A DNA stretch of 64,000 nt, taken from assembly GCF_050947335.1 (NCBI RefSeq), contig NW_027473314.1:992001-1056000 (forward strand), given 5' to 3'. Source of the DNA: Megachile rotundata (lineage: Eukaryota > Arthropoda > Insecta > Hymenoptera > Megachilidae). Of this stretch, positions 1 to 14,945 are shown piece by piece. Positions within the stretch are counted from its first letter, which is position 1. Each line of letters starts with the position of its first letter. The position numbers were made by a program, and so were the translations under genes. The notes under the pieces are model-generated. The model saw only the letters and a program-made list of their open reading frames with translations. It made no database searches and was not told where the DNA came from.

Positions 1-3000
1 CACAATCATACAATCACAATCATACAATCGCAATCAAAGAATCACAATCATACGATCACAATCATACAATCACAATCATACAATCACAGCCATACAATCG
101 CAATCATACAATCACAATCATACAGAAACAATCATACAACCTTAATCATACAACCACAATCATACGATCACCATTATACCATCACAATCATACAATCACA
201 ATCATACAATCACAATCATACAATCACAATCATACAATCACAATCATACAATCATAATCATGCAATCACAATCATACAAGGACAATCATACAATCGCAAT
301 CACACAACCACAATCTTACAATCACGATCATACGATCACAATCATACGATCACAATCATACCATCACAATCATACAATCACAATCATACAATCACAATCA
401 TACAATCACAATCATACAATCACAATCATACAATCACAATCATACAATCACAATCATACAATCACAATCATACAATCACAATCATACAATCACAATCATA
501 CAATCACAATCATACAATCACAATCATACAATCACAATCATACAATCACAATCATACAATCGCAATCAAAGAATCACAATCATACGATCACAATCATACA
601 ATCACAATCATACAATCACAGTCATACAATCGCAATCATACAATCACAATCATACAGAAACAATCATACAACCTTAATCATACAACCACAATCATACGAT
701 CACAATCATACCATCACAATCATACAATCACAATCATACAATCACAATCATACAATCACAATCATACAATCACAATCATACAATCATAATCATGCAATCA
801 CAATCATACAAGGACAATCATACAATCACAATCATACAGTCACAATCATACAATCGCAATCACACAACCACAATCATACAATCACAGTCATACAATCACA
901 ATCATACAATCACAATCATACAATCACAATCATACAATCACAATCATACAATCACAATCATACAATCACAGTCATACAATCACAGTCATACAATCACAGT
1001 CATACAATCACAATCATACAGTCACAATCATACAATCACAATCATACAATCACAATCATACAATCACAATCATACAATCACAATCATACAATCACAATCA
1101 TACAATCACAATCATACAATCACAATCATACAATCACAATCATACAATCACAATCATAGAATCACAATCATACAATCACAATCATACAATCACAATCATA
1201 CAATCACAATCATACAATCACAATCATACAATCACAATCATACAATCACAATCATACAATCACAATCATACAATCACAATCATACAATCGCAATCAAAGA
1301 ATCACAATCATACAATCACAATCATACAATCACAATCATACAATCACAATCATACAATAGCAATCATACAATCACAGTCAAACAATCACAATCATAAAAT
1401 CACAATCATACAATAACAATCATACGATCACAATCATACAATCACAATCATACAATCACAATCAAACAGTCAGAATCATACAATCACAATCATACAATCA
1501 CGACCATACAATCACGATCATACAATCACGATCATACAATCACAATCATACCATCACAGTCATACAATTACAATCATACAATCACAATCATACAATCATA
1601 ATCACAAAATCACAATCATACAATCACAATCATACAATCACAACCATACAATCACAATCATACAATCACAATCATACAATCACAATCATACAGAAACAAT
1701 CATACAACCTTAATCATACAACCACAATCATACGATCACAATCATACCATCACAATCATACAATCACAATCATACAATCACAATCATACAATCACAATCA
1801 TACAATCACAATCATACAATCGCAATCAAAGAATCACAATCATACAATCACAATCATACAATCACAATCATACAATCACAATCATACAATAGCAATCATA
1901 CAATCACAGTCAAACAATCACAATCATAAAATCACAATCATACAATAACAATCATACGATCACAATCATACAATCACAATCATACAATCACAATCAAACA
2001 GTCAGAATCATACAATCACAATCATACAATCACGACCATACAATCACGATCATACAATCACGATCATACAATCACAATCATACCATCACAGTCATACAAT
2101 TACAATCATACAATCACAATCATACAATCATAATCACAAAATCACAATCATACAATCACAATCATACAATCACAACCATACAATCACAATCATACAATCA
2201 CAATCATACAATCACAATCATACAGAAACAATCATACAACCTTAATCATACAACCACAATCATACGATCACAATCATACCATCACAATCATACAATCACA
2301 ATCATACAATCACAATCATACAATCACAATCATACAATCACAATCATACAATCATAATCATGCAATCACAATCATACAAGGACAATCATACAATCACAAT
2401 CATGCAGTCAAAATCATACAATCGCAATCACACAACCACAATCTTACAATCACAATCATACAATCACAATCCTGCAATCGCAATCATGCAAAAACAATCA
2501 TACAATCATAATCATAAAATCACCATCATACAATCACAATCATACATTCACAATAATACTGTCACAGTTATACATTCACAATCATACAATCACAATCGTA
2601 CAATCACAACCATACAATCACAATCATTCAATCACAATCATACAATCACAATCATAAATTCACAATCATACAATCACAATCATTCAAAAACAATCATACC
2701 ATCATAATCATACAATCGCAATCATACAATTACAATCACACAATTACAATCATAAAATCACAATCATACAAAAGCAGCCATACAATCACAATCACACAAT
2801 CACAATCATACAATCAGAATTATACAATCGCAGTCACACAATCACAATCATACAATCACAATCATACAATCACAATCATACAATCACAATCATACAATCA
2901 CAGTCATACAATCACAATCATACAATCACAGTCATACAATCACAATCATACAGTCACAATCATACAATCACAATCATACAATCACAATCATACAATCACA

Positions 3001-4186
3001 ATCATACAATCACAATCATACAATCACAATCATACAATCACAATCATACAATCACAATCATACAATCACAATCATACAATCACAATCATACAATCGCAAT
3101 CAAAGAATCACAGTCATACAATCACAATCATACAATCACAATCATACAATCACAATCATACAATAGCAATCATACAATCACAGTCAAACAATCACAATCA
3201 TAAAATCACAATCATACAATAACAATCATACGATCACAATCATACAATCACAATCATACAATCACAATCAAACAGTTAGAATCATACAATCACAATCATA
3301 CAATCACGACCATACAATCACGATCATACAATCACGATCATACAATCACAATCATACCATCACAGTCATACAATTACAATCATACAATCACAATCATACA
3401 ATCATAATCACAAAATCACAATCATACAATCACAATCATACAATCACAATCATAAATTCACAATCATACAATCACAATCATTCAAAAACAATCATACCAT
3501 CATAATCATACAATCGCAATCATACAATTACAATCATGCAATTACAATCATAAAATCACAATCATACAAAAGCAGCCATACAATCACAATCACACAATCA
3601 CAATCATACAATCAAAATTATACAATCGCAGTCACACAATCACAATCATACAATCACAATCATACAATCACAATCATACAATCACAATCATACAATCACA
3701 ATCATACAATCACAATCATACAATCACAATCAAACAGTCAGAATCATACAATCACAATCATACAATCACGACCATACAATCACGATCATACAATCACGAT
3801 CATACAATCACAATCATACCATCACAGTCATACAATTACAATCATACAATCACAATCATACAATCATAATCACAAAATCACAATCATACAATCACAATCA
3901 TACAATCGCAATCACACAATCACAATCTTACAATCACAATCATACGATCACAATCATACTGTCACAATCATACAATCACAATCATACAATCACAATCATA
4001 CAATCACAATCATACAATCACAATCATACAATCACAATCATACAATCACAATCATACAATCACAATCATACAATCACAATCATACAATCACAGTCATACA
4101 ATCACAATCATACAATCACAATCATACAATCACAATCATACAATCACAATCATACAATCACAATCATACAATCACAATCATACAAT
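1..4186. repeat. Higher-order repeat, copy 1 (4,186 bp, left edge cut by window)
   Basis: This is the first copy of a long higher-order unit. Type A markers (AACAGTCAGA or a one-base variant) lie near 1467, 1999, 3273 and 3735. Equivalent marks recur 4,186-4,200 bp downstream at the left end and exactly 4,060 bp downstream from about 1,158 onward. The difference is explained by extra 14-bp units between about 792 and 1158, including three successive CAGTCAT units near 966-1003. It contains a 532-bp internal duplication (the CATGCAATC marks at 260 and 792, and the CATAAAATC marks near 1394 and 1926). A private variant, CAGTTAGAATC, lies near 3273. No gene is present. Confidence 0.85.
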
Positions 4187-7100
4187 CACAATCATACAAT
4201 CACAATCATACAATCGCAATCAAAGAATCACAATCATACGATCACAATCATACAATCACAATCATACAATCACAGTCATACAATCGCAATCATACAATCA
4301 CAATCATACAGAAACAATCATACAACCTTAATCATACAACCACAATCATACGATCACCATTATACCATCACAATCATACAATCACAATCATACAATCACA
4401 ATCATACAATCACAATCATACAATCACAATCATACAATCATAATCATGCAATCACAATCATACAAGGACAATCATACAATCGCAATCACACAACCACAAT
4501 CTTACAATCACGATCATACGATCACAATCATACGATCACAATCATACCATCACAATCATACAATCACAATCATACAATCACAATCATACAATCACAATCA
4601 TACAATCACAATCATACAATCACAATCATACAATCACAATCATACAATCACAATCATACAATCACAATCATACAATCACAATCATACAATCACAATCATA
4701 CAATCACAATCATACAATCACAATCATACAATCACAATCATACAATCACAATCATACAATCGCAATCAAAGAATCACAATCATACGATCACAATCATACA
4801 ATCACAATCATACAATCACAGTCATACAATCGCAATCATACAATCACAATCATACAGAAACAGTCATACAACCTTAATCATACAACCACAATCATACGAT
4901 CACAATCGTACCATCACAATCATACAATCACAATCATACAATCACAATCATACAATCACAATCATACAATCACAATCATACAATCATAATCATGCAATCA
5001 CAATCATACAAGGACAATCATACAATCACAATCATACAGTCACAATCATACAATCGCAATCACACAACCACAATCATACAATCACAGTCATACAATCACA
5101 ATCATACAATCACAATCATACAATCACAATCATACAATCACAATCATACAATCACAATCATACAATCACAATCATACAATCACAATCATACAATCACAAT
5201 CATACAATCACAATCATAGAATCACAATCATACAATCACAATCATACAATCACAATCATACAATCACAATCATACAATCACAATCATACAATCACAATCA
5301 TACAATCACAATCATACAATCACAATCATACAATCACAATCATACAATCGCAATCAAAGAATCACAATCATACAATCACAATCATACAATCACAATCATA
5401 CAATCACAATCATACAATAGCAATCATACAATCACAGTGAAACAATCACAATCATAAAATCACAATCATACAATAACAATCATACGATCACAATCATACA
5501 ATCACAATCATACAATCACAATCAAACAGTCAGAATCATACAATCACAATCATACAATCACGACCATACAATCACGATCATACAATCACGATCATACAAT
5601 CACAATCATACCATCACAGTCATACAATTACAATCATACAATCACAATCATACAATCATAATCACAAAATCACAATCATACAATCACAATCATACAATCA
5701 CAACCATACAATCACAATCATACAATCACAATCATACAATCACAATCATACAGAAACAATCATACAACCTTAATCATACAACCACAATCATACGATCACA
5801 ATCATACCATCACAATCATACAATCACAATCATACAATCACAATCATACAATCACAATCATACAATCACAATCATACAATCGCAATCAAAGAATCACAAT
5901 CATACAATCACAATCATACAATCACAATCATACAATCACAATCATACAATAGCAATCATACAATCACAGTCAAACAATCACAATCATAAAATCACAATCA
6001 TACAATAACAATCATACGATCACAATCATACAATCACAATCATACAATCACAATCAAACAGTCAGAATCATACAATCACAATCATACAATCACGACCATA
6101 CAATCACGATCATACAATCACGATCATACAATCACAATCATACCATCACAGTCATACAATTACAATCATACAATCACAATCATACAATCATAATCACAAA
6201 ATCACAATCATACAATCACAATCATACAATCACAACCATACAATCACAATCATACAATCACAATCATACAATCACAATCATACAGAAACAATCATACAAC
6301 CTTAATCATACAACCACAATCATACGATCACAATCATACCATCACAATCATACAATCACAATCATACAATCACAATCATACAATCACAATCATACAATCA
6401 CAATCATACAATCATAATCATGCAATCACAATCATACAAGGACAATCATACAATCACAATCATGCAGTCAAAATCATACAATCGCAATCACACAACCACA
6501 ATCTTACAATCACAATCATACAATCACAATCCTGCAATCGCAATCATGCAAAAACAATCATACAATCATAATCATAAAATCACCATCATACAATCACAAT
6601 CATACATTCACAATAATACTGTCACAGTTATACATTCACAATCATACAATCACAATCGTACAATCACAACCATACAATCACAATCATTCAATCACAATCA
6701 TACAATCACAATCATAAATTCACAATCATACAATCACAATCATTCAAAAACAATCATACCATCATAATCATACAATCGCAATCATACAATTACAATCACA
6801 CAATTACAATCATAAAATCACAATCATACAAAAGCAGCCATACAATCACAATCACACAATCACAATCATACAATCAGAATTATACAATCGCAGTCACACA
6901 ATCACAATCATACAATCACAATCATACAATCACAATCATACAATCACAATCATACAATCACAGTCATACAATCACAATCATACAATCACAGTCATACAAT
7001 CACAATCATACAGTCACAATCATACAATCACAATCATACAATCACAATCATACAATCACAATCATACAATCACAATCATACAATCACAATCATACAATCA

Positions 7101-8246
7101 CAATCATACAATCACAATCATACAATCACAATCATACAATCACAATCACACAATCGCAATCAAAGAATCACAGTCATACAATCACAATCATACAATCACA
7201 ATCATACAATCACAATCATACAATAGCAATCATACAATCACAGTCAAACAATCACAATCATAAAATCACAATCATACAATAACAATCATACGATCACAAT
7301 CATACAATCACAATCATACAATCACAATCAAACAGTCAGAATCATACAATCACAATCATACAATCACGACCATACAATCACGATCATACAATCACGATCA
7401 TACAATCACAATCATACCATCACAGTCATACAATTACAATCATACAATCACAATCATACAATCATAATCACAAAATCACAATCATACAATCACAATCATA
7501 CAATCACAATCATAAATTCACAATCATACAATCACAATCATTCAAAAACAATCATACCATCATAATCATACAATCGCAATCATACAATTACAATCATGCA
7601 ATTACAATCATAAAATCACAATCATACAAAAGCAGCCATACAATCACAATCACACAATCACAATCATACAATCAAAATTATACAATCGCAGTCACACAAT
7701 CACAATCATACAATCACAATCATACAATCACAATCATACAATCACAATCATACAATCACAATCATACAATCACAATCATACAATCACAATCAAACAGTCA
7801 GAATCATACAATCACAATCATACAATCACGACCATACAATCACGATCATACAATCACGATCATACAATCACAATCATACCATCACAGTCATACAATTACA
7901 ATCATACAATCACAATCATACAATCATAATCACAAAATCACAATCATACAATCACAATCATACAATCGCAATCACACAATCACAATCTTACAATCACAAT
8001 CATACGATCACAATCATACTGTCACAATCATACAATCACAATCATACAATCACAATCATACAATCACAATCATACAATCACAATCATACAATCACAATCA
8101 TACAATCACAATCATACAATCACAATCATACAATCACAATCATACAATCACAGTCATACAATCACAATCATACAATCACAATCATACAATCACAATCATA
8201 CAATCACAATCATACAATCACAATCATACAATCACAATCATACAAT
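4187..8246. repeat. Higher-order repeat, copy 2 (4,060 bp = 290 units)
   Basis: The type A markers at 5527, 6059, 7333 and 7795 have the same 532-1274-462 spacing as copy 1. Variants that separate this copy from copy 1 include ATCGTACCATC near 4907, CACAGTGAAAC near 5434, and CACACAATCGC near 7146. At the marker near 7333 it reads CAGTCAGA where copy 1 has CAGTTAGA. Copy 3 shares these private variants, so copies 2 and 3 are sister copies. No gene is present. Confidence 0.85.
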
Positions 8247-9982
8247 CACAATCATACAATCACAATCATACAATCGCAATCAAAGAATCACAATCATACG
8301 ATCACAATCATACAATCACAATCATACAATCACAGTCATACAATCGCAATCATACAATCACAATCATACAGAAACAATCATACAACCTTAATCATACAAC
8401 CACAATCATACGATCACCATTATACCATCACAATCATACAATCACAATCATACAATCACAATCATACAATCACAATCATACAATCACAATCATACAATCA
8501 TAATCATGCAATCACAATCATACAAGGACAATCATACAATCGCAATCACACAACCACAATCTTACAATCACGATCATACGATCACAATCATACGATCACA
8601 ATCATACCATCACAATCATACAATCACAATCATACAATCACAATCATACAATCACAATCATACAATCACAATCATACAATCACAATCATACAATCACAAT
8701 CATACAATCACAATCATACAATCACAATCATACAATCACAATCATACAATCACAATCATACAATCACAATCATACAATCACAATCATACAATCACAATCA
8801 TACAATCACAATCATACAATCACAATCATACAATCACAATCATACAATCACAATCATACAATCACAATCATACAATCACAATCATACAATCGCAATCAAA
8901 GAATCACAGTCATACAATCACAATCATACAATCACAATCATACAATCACAATCATACAATAGCAATCATACAATCACAGTCAAACAATCACAATCATAAA
9001 ATCACAATCATACAATAACAATCATACGATCACAATCATACAATCACAATCATACAATCACAATCAAACAGTTAGAATCATACAATCACAATCATACAAT
9101 CACGACCATACAATCACGATCATACAATCACGATCATACAATCACAATCATACCATCACAGTCATACAATTACAATCATACAATCACAATCATACAATCA
9201 TAATCACAAAATCACAATCATACAATCACAATCATACAATCACAATCATAAATTCACAATCATACAATCACAATCATTCAAAAACAATCATACCATCATA
9301 ATCATACAATCGCAATCATACAATTACAATCATGCAATTACAATCATAAAATCACAATCATACAAAAGCAGCCATACAATCACAATCACACAATCACAAT
9401 CATACAATCAAAATTATACAATCGCAGTCACACAATCACAATCATACAATCACAATCATACAATCACAATCATACAATCACAATCATACAATCACAATCA
9501 TACAATCACAATCATACAATCACAATCAAACAGTCAGAATCATACAATCACAATCATACAATCACGACCATACAATCACGATCATACAATCACGATCATA
9601 CAATCACAATCATACCATCACAGTCATACAATTACAATCATACAATCACAATCATACAATCATAATCACAAAATCACAATCATACAATCACAATCATACA
9701 ATCGCAATCACACAATCACAATCTTACAATCACAATCATACGATCACAATCATACTGTCACAATCATACAATCACAATCATACAATCACAATCATACAAT
9801 CACAATCATACAATCACAATCATACAATCACAATCATACAATCACAATCATACAATCACAATCATACAATCACAATCATACAATCACAGTCATACAATCA
9901 CAATCATACAATCACAATCATACAATCACAATCATACAATCACAATCATACAATCACAATCATACAATCACAATCATACAAT
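8247..9982. repeat. Truncated higher-order repeat copy (1,736 bp = 124 units)
   Basis: This block starts like the other copies (CATGCAATC at 8505, then the CAAGGAC, CACGATC and TACCATC variants). It then jumps at about 8,880 to the part of the unit that begins AAAGAATCACAGTC. It keeps only the last two type A markers, at 9069 and 9531. The missing segment is about 2.3 kb. The marker at 9069 reads CAGTTAGA, which I otherwise see only in copy 1 near 3273, so the right half descends from a copy-1-like template and not from adjacent copy 2. Unequal exchange within the array is the likely cause. No gene is present. Confidence 0.8.
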
Positions 9983-12900
9983 CACAATCATACAATCACA
10001 ATCATACAATCGCAATCAAAGAATCACAATCATACGATCACAATCATACAATCACAATCATACAATCACAGTCATACAATCGCAATCATACAATCACAAT
10101 CATACAGAAACAATCATACAACCTTAATCATACAACCACAATCATACGATCACCATTATACCATCACAATCATACAATCACAATCATACAATCACAATCA
10201 TACAATCACAATCATACAATCACAATCATACAATCATAATCATGCAATCACAATCATACAAGGACAATCATACAATCGCAATCACACAACCACAATCTTA
10301 CAATCACGATCATACGATCACAATCATACGATCACAATCATACCATCACAATCATACAATCACAATCATACAATCACAATCATACAATCACAATCATACA
10401 ATCACAATCATACAATCACAATCATACAATCACAATCATACAATCACAATCATACAATCACAATCATACAATCACAATCATACAATCACAATCATACAAT
10501 CACAATCATACAATCACAATCATACAATCACAATCATACAATCACAATCATACAATCGCAATCAAAGAATCACAATCATACGATCACAATCATACAATCA
10601 CAATCATACAATCACAGTCATACAATCGCAATCATACAATCACAATCATACAGAAACAGTCATACAACCTTAATCATACAACCACAATCATACGATCACA
10701 ATCGTACCATCACAATCATACAATCACAATCATACAATCACAATCATACAATCACAATCATACAATCACAATCATACAATCATAATCATGCAATCACAAT
10801 CATACAAGGACAATCATACAATCACAATCATACAGTCACAATCATACAATCGCAATCACACAACCACAATCATACAATCACAGTCATACAATCACAATCA
10901 TACAATCACAATCATACAATCACAATCATACAATCACAATCATACAATCACAATCATACAATCACAATCATACAATCACAATCATACAATCACAATCATA
11001 CAATCACAATCATAGAATCACAATCATACAATCACAATCATACAATCACAATCATACAATCACAATCATACAATCACAATCATACAATCACAATCATACA
11101 ATCACAATCATACAATCACAATCATACAATCACAATCATACAATCGCAATCAAAGAATCACAATCATACAATCACAATCATACAATCACAATCATACAAT
11201 CACAATCATACAATAGCAATCATACAATCACAGTGAAACAATCACAATCATAAAATCACAATCATACAATAACAATCATACGATCACAATCATACAATCA
11301 CAATCATACAATCACAATCAAACAGTCAGAATCATACAATCACAATCATACAATCACGACCATACAATCACGATCATACAATCACGATCATACAATCACA
11401 ATCATACCATCACAGTCATACAATTACAATCATACAATCACAATCATACAATCATAATCACAAAATCACAATCATACAATCACAATCATACAATCACAAC
11501 CATACAATCACAATCATACAATCACAATCATACAATCACAATCATACAGAAACAATCATACAACCTTAATCATACAACCACAATCATACGATCACAATCA
11601 TACCATCACAATCATACAATCACAATCATACAATCACAATCATACAATCACAATCATACAATCACAATCATACAATCGCAATCAAAGAATCACAATCATA
11701 CAATCACAATCATACAATCACAATCATACAATCACAATCATACAATAGCAATCATACAATCACAGTCAAACAATCACAATCATAAAATCACAATCATACA
11801 ATAACAATCATACGATCACAATCATACAATCACAATCATACAATCACAATCAAACAGTCAGAATCATACAATCACAATCATACAATCACGACCATACAAT
11901 CACGATCATACAATCACGATCATACAATCACAATCATACCATCACAGTCATACAATTACAATCATACAATCACAATCATACAATCATAATCACAAAATCA
12001 CAATCATACAATCACAATCATACAATCACAACCATACAATCACAATCATACAATCACAATCATACAATCACAATCATACAGAAACAATCATACAACCTTA
12101 ATCATACAACCACAATCATACGATCACAATCATACCATCACAATCATACAATCACAATCATACAATCACAATCATACAATCACAATCATACAATCACAAT
12201 CATACAATCATAATCATGCAATCACAATCATACAAGGACAATCATACAATCACAATCATGCAGTCAAAATCATACAATCGCAATCACACAACCACAATCT
12301 TACAATCACAATCATACAATCACAATCCTGCAATCGCAATCATGCAAAAACAATCATACAATCATAATCATAAAATCACCATCATACAATCACAATCATA
12401 CATTCACAATAATACTGTCACAGTTATACATTCACAATCATACAATCACAATCGTACAATCACAACCATACAATCACAATCATTCAATCACAATCATACA
12501 ATCACAATCATAAATTCACAATCATACAATCACAATCATTCAAAAACAATCATACCATCATAATCATACAATCGCAATCATACAATTACAATCACACAAT
12601 TACAATCATAAAATCACAATCATACAAAAGCAGCCATACAATCACAATCACACAATCACAATCATACAATCAGAATTATACAATCGCAGTCACACAATCA
12701 CAATCATACAATCACAATCATACAATCACAATCATACAATCACAATCATACAATCACAGTCATACAATCACAATCATACAATCACAGTCATACAATCACA
12801 ATCATACAGTCACAATCATACAATCACAATCATACAATCACAATCATACAATCACAATCATACAATCACAATCATACAATCACAATCATACAATCACAAT

Positions 12901-14042
12901 CATACAATCACAATCATACAATCACAATCATACAATCACAATCACACAATCGCAATCAAAGAATCACAGTCATACAATCACAATCATACAATCACAATCA
13001 TACAATCACAATCATACAATAGCAATCATACAATCACAGTCAAACAATCACAATCATAAAATCACAATCATACAATAACAATCATACGATCACAATCATA
13101 CAATCACAATCATACAATCACAATCAAACAGTCAGAATCATACAATCACAATCATACAATCACGACCATACAATCACGATCATACAATCACGATCATACA
13201 ATCACAATCATACCATCACAGTCATACAATTACAATCATACAATCACAATCATACAATCATAATCACAAAATCACAATCATACAATCACAATCATACAAT
13301 CACAATCATAAATTCACAATCATACAATCACAATCATTCAAAAACAATCATACCATCATAATCATACAATCGCAATCATACAATTACAATCATGCAATTA
13401 CAATCATAAAATCACAATCATACAAAAGCAGCCATACAATCACAATCACACAATCACAATCATACAATCAAAATTATACAATCGCAGTCACACAATCACA
13501 ATCATACAATCACAATCATACAATCACAATCATACAATCACAATCATACAATCACAATCATACAATCACAATCATACAATCACAATCAAACAGTCAGAAT
13601 CATACAATCACAATCATACAATCACGACCATACAATCACGATCATACAATCACGATCATACAATCACAATCATACCATCACAGTCATACAATTACAATCA
13701 TACAATCACAATCATACAATCATAATCACAAAATCACAATCATACAATCACAATCATACAATCGCAATCACACAATCACAATCTTACAATCACAATCATA
13801 CGATCACAATCATACTGTCACAATCATACAATCACAATCATACAATCACAATCATACAATCACAATCATACAATCACAATCATACAATCACAATCATACA
13901 ATCACAATCATACAATCACAATCATACAATCACAATCATACAATCACAGTCATACAATCACAATCATACAATCACAATCATACAATCACAATCATACAAT
14001 CACAATCATACAATCACAATCATACAATCACAATCATACAAT
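9983..14042. repeat. Higher-order repeat, copy 3 (4,060 bp), duplicate of copy 2
   Basis: The type A markers at 11323, 11855, 13129 and 13591 repeat the 532-1274-462 spacing. The block matches copy 2 at an offset of 5,796 bp (414 units) and shares its private variants: ATCGTACCATC near 10703, CACAGTGAAAC near 11231, and CACACAATCGC near 12943. Copy 2 plus the truncated copy therefore appears to have been duplicated as one 5.8 kb segment. No gene is present. Confidence 0.83.
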
Positions 14043-14945
14043 CACAATCATACAATCACAATCATACAATCGCAATCAAAGAATCACAATCATACGATCA
14101 CAATCATACAATCACAATCATACAATCACAGTCATACAATCGCAATCATACAATCACAATCATACAGAAACAATCATACAACCTTAATCATACAACCACA
14201 ATCATACGATCACCATTATACCATCACAATCATACAATCACAATCATACAATCACAATCATACAATCACAATCATACAATCACAATCATACAATCATAAT
14301 CATGCAATCACAATCATACAAGGACAATCATACAATCGCAATCACACAACCACAATCTTACAATCACGATCATACGATCACAATCATACGATCACAATCA
14401 TACCATCACAATCATACAATCACAATCATACAATCACAATCATACAATCACAATCATACAATCACAATCATACAATCACAATCATACAATCACAATCATA
14501 CAATCACAATCATACAATCACAATCATACAATCACAATCATACAATCACAATCATACAATCACAATCATACAATCACAATCATACAATCACAATCATACA
14601 ATCACAATCATACAATCGCAATCAAAGAATCACAATCATACGATCACAATCATACAATCACAATCATACAATCACAGTCATACAATCGCAATCATACAAT
14701 CACAATCATACAGAAACAGTCATACAACCTTAATCATACAACCACAATCATACGATCACAATCATACCATCACAATCATACAATCACAATCATACAATCA
14801 CAATCATACAATCACAATCATACAATCACAATCATACAATCATAATCATGCAATCACAATCATACAAGGACAATCATACAATCACAATCATACAGTCACA
14901 ATCATACAATCGCAATCACACAACCACAATCATACAATCACAATC
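14043..14945. repeat. Start of a fourth higher-order copy, broken off near 14,945
   Basis: This region repeats the beginning of copy 3 at +4,060 bp, including the CATGCAATC marks at 14302 and 14848, but it reads ATCATACCATC near 14763 where copies 2 and 3 have ATCGTACC. After about 14,945 the expected order stops: a second CATGCAATC-CAAGGAC pair follows only 126 bp after the previous one. This is where the regular 4,060-bp pattern ends. No gene is present. Confidence 0.75.

Noticed and set aside
260..1159. 299-codon open frame, and dozens like it across the + strand (for example 18670-19899, 23528-24889, 27896-29257) as candidate genes.
   Set aside because: Each is the 14-mer read through: starts occur only where a variant creates ATG, stops only where a variant creates TAA, TAG or TGA. 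Frames overlap and encode the same peptide. No promoter, codon bias, splice structure or conserved domain is visible.
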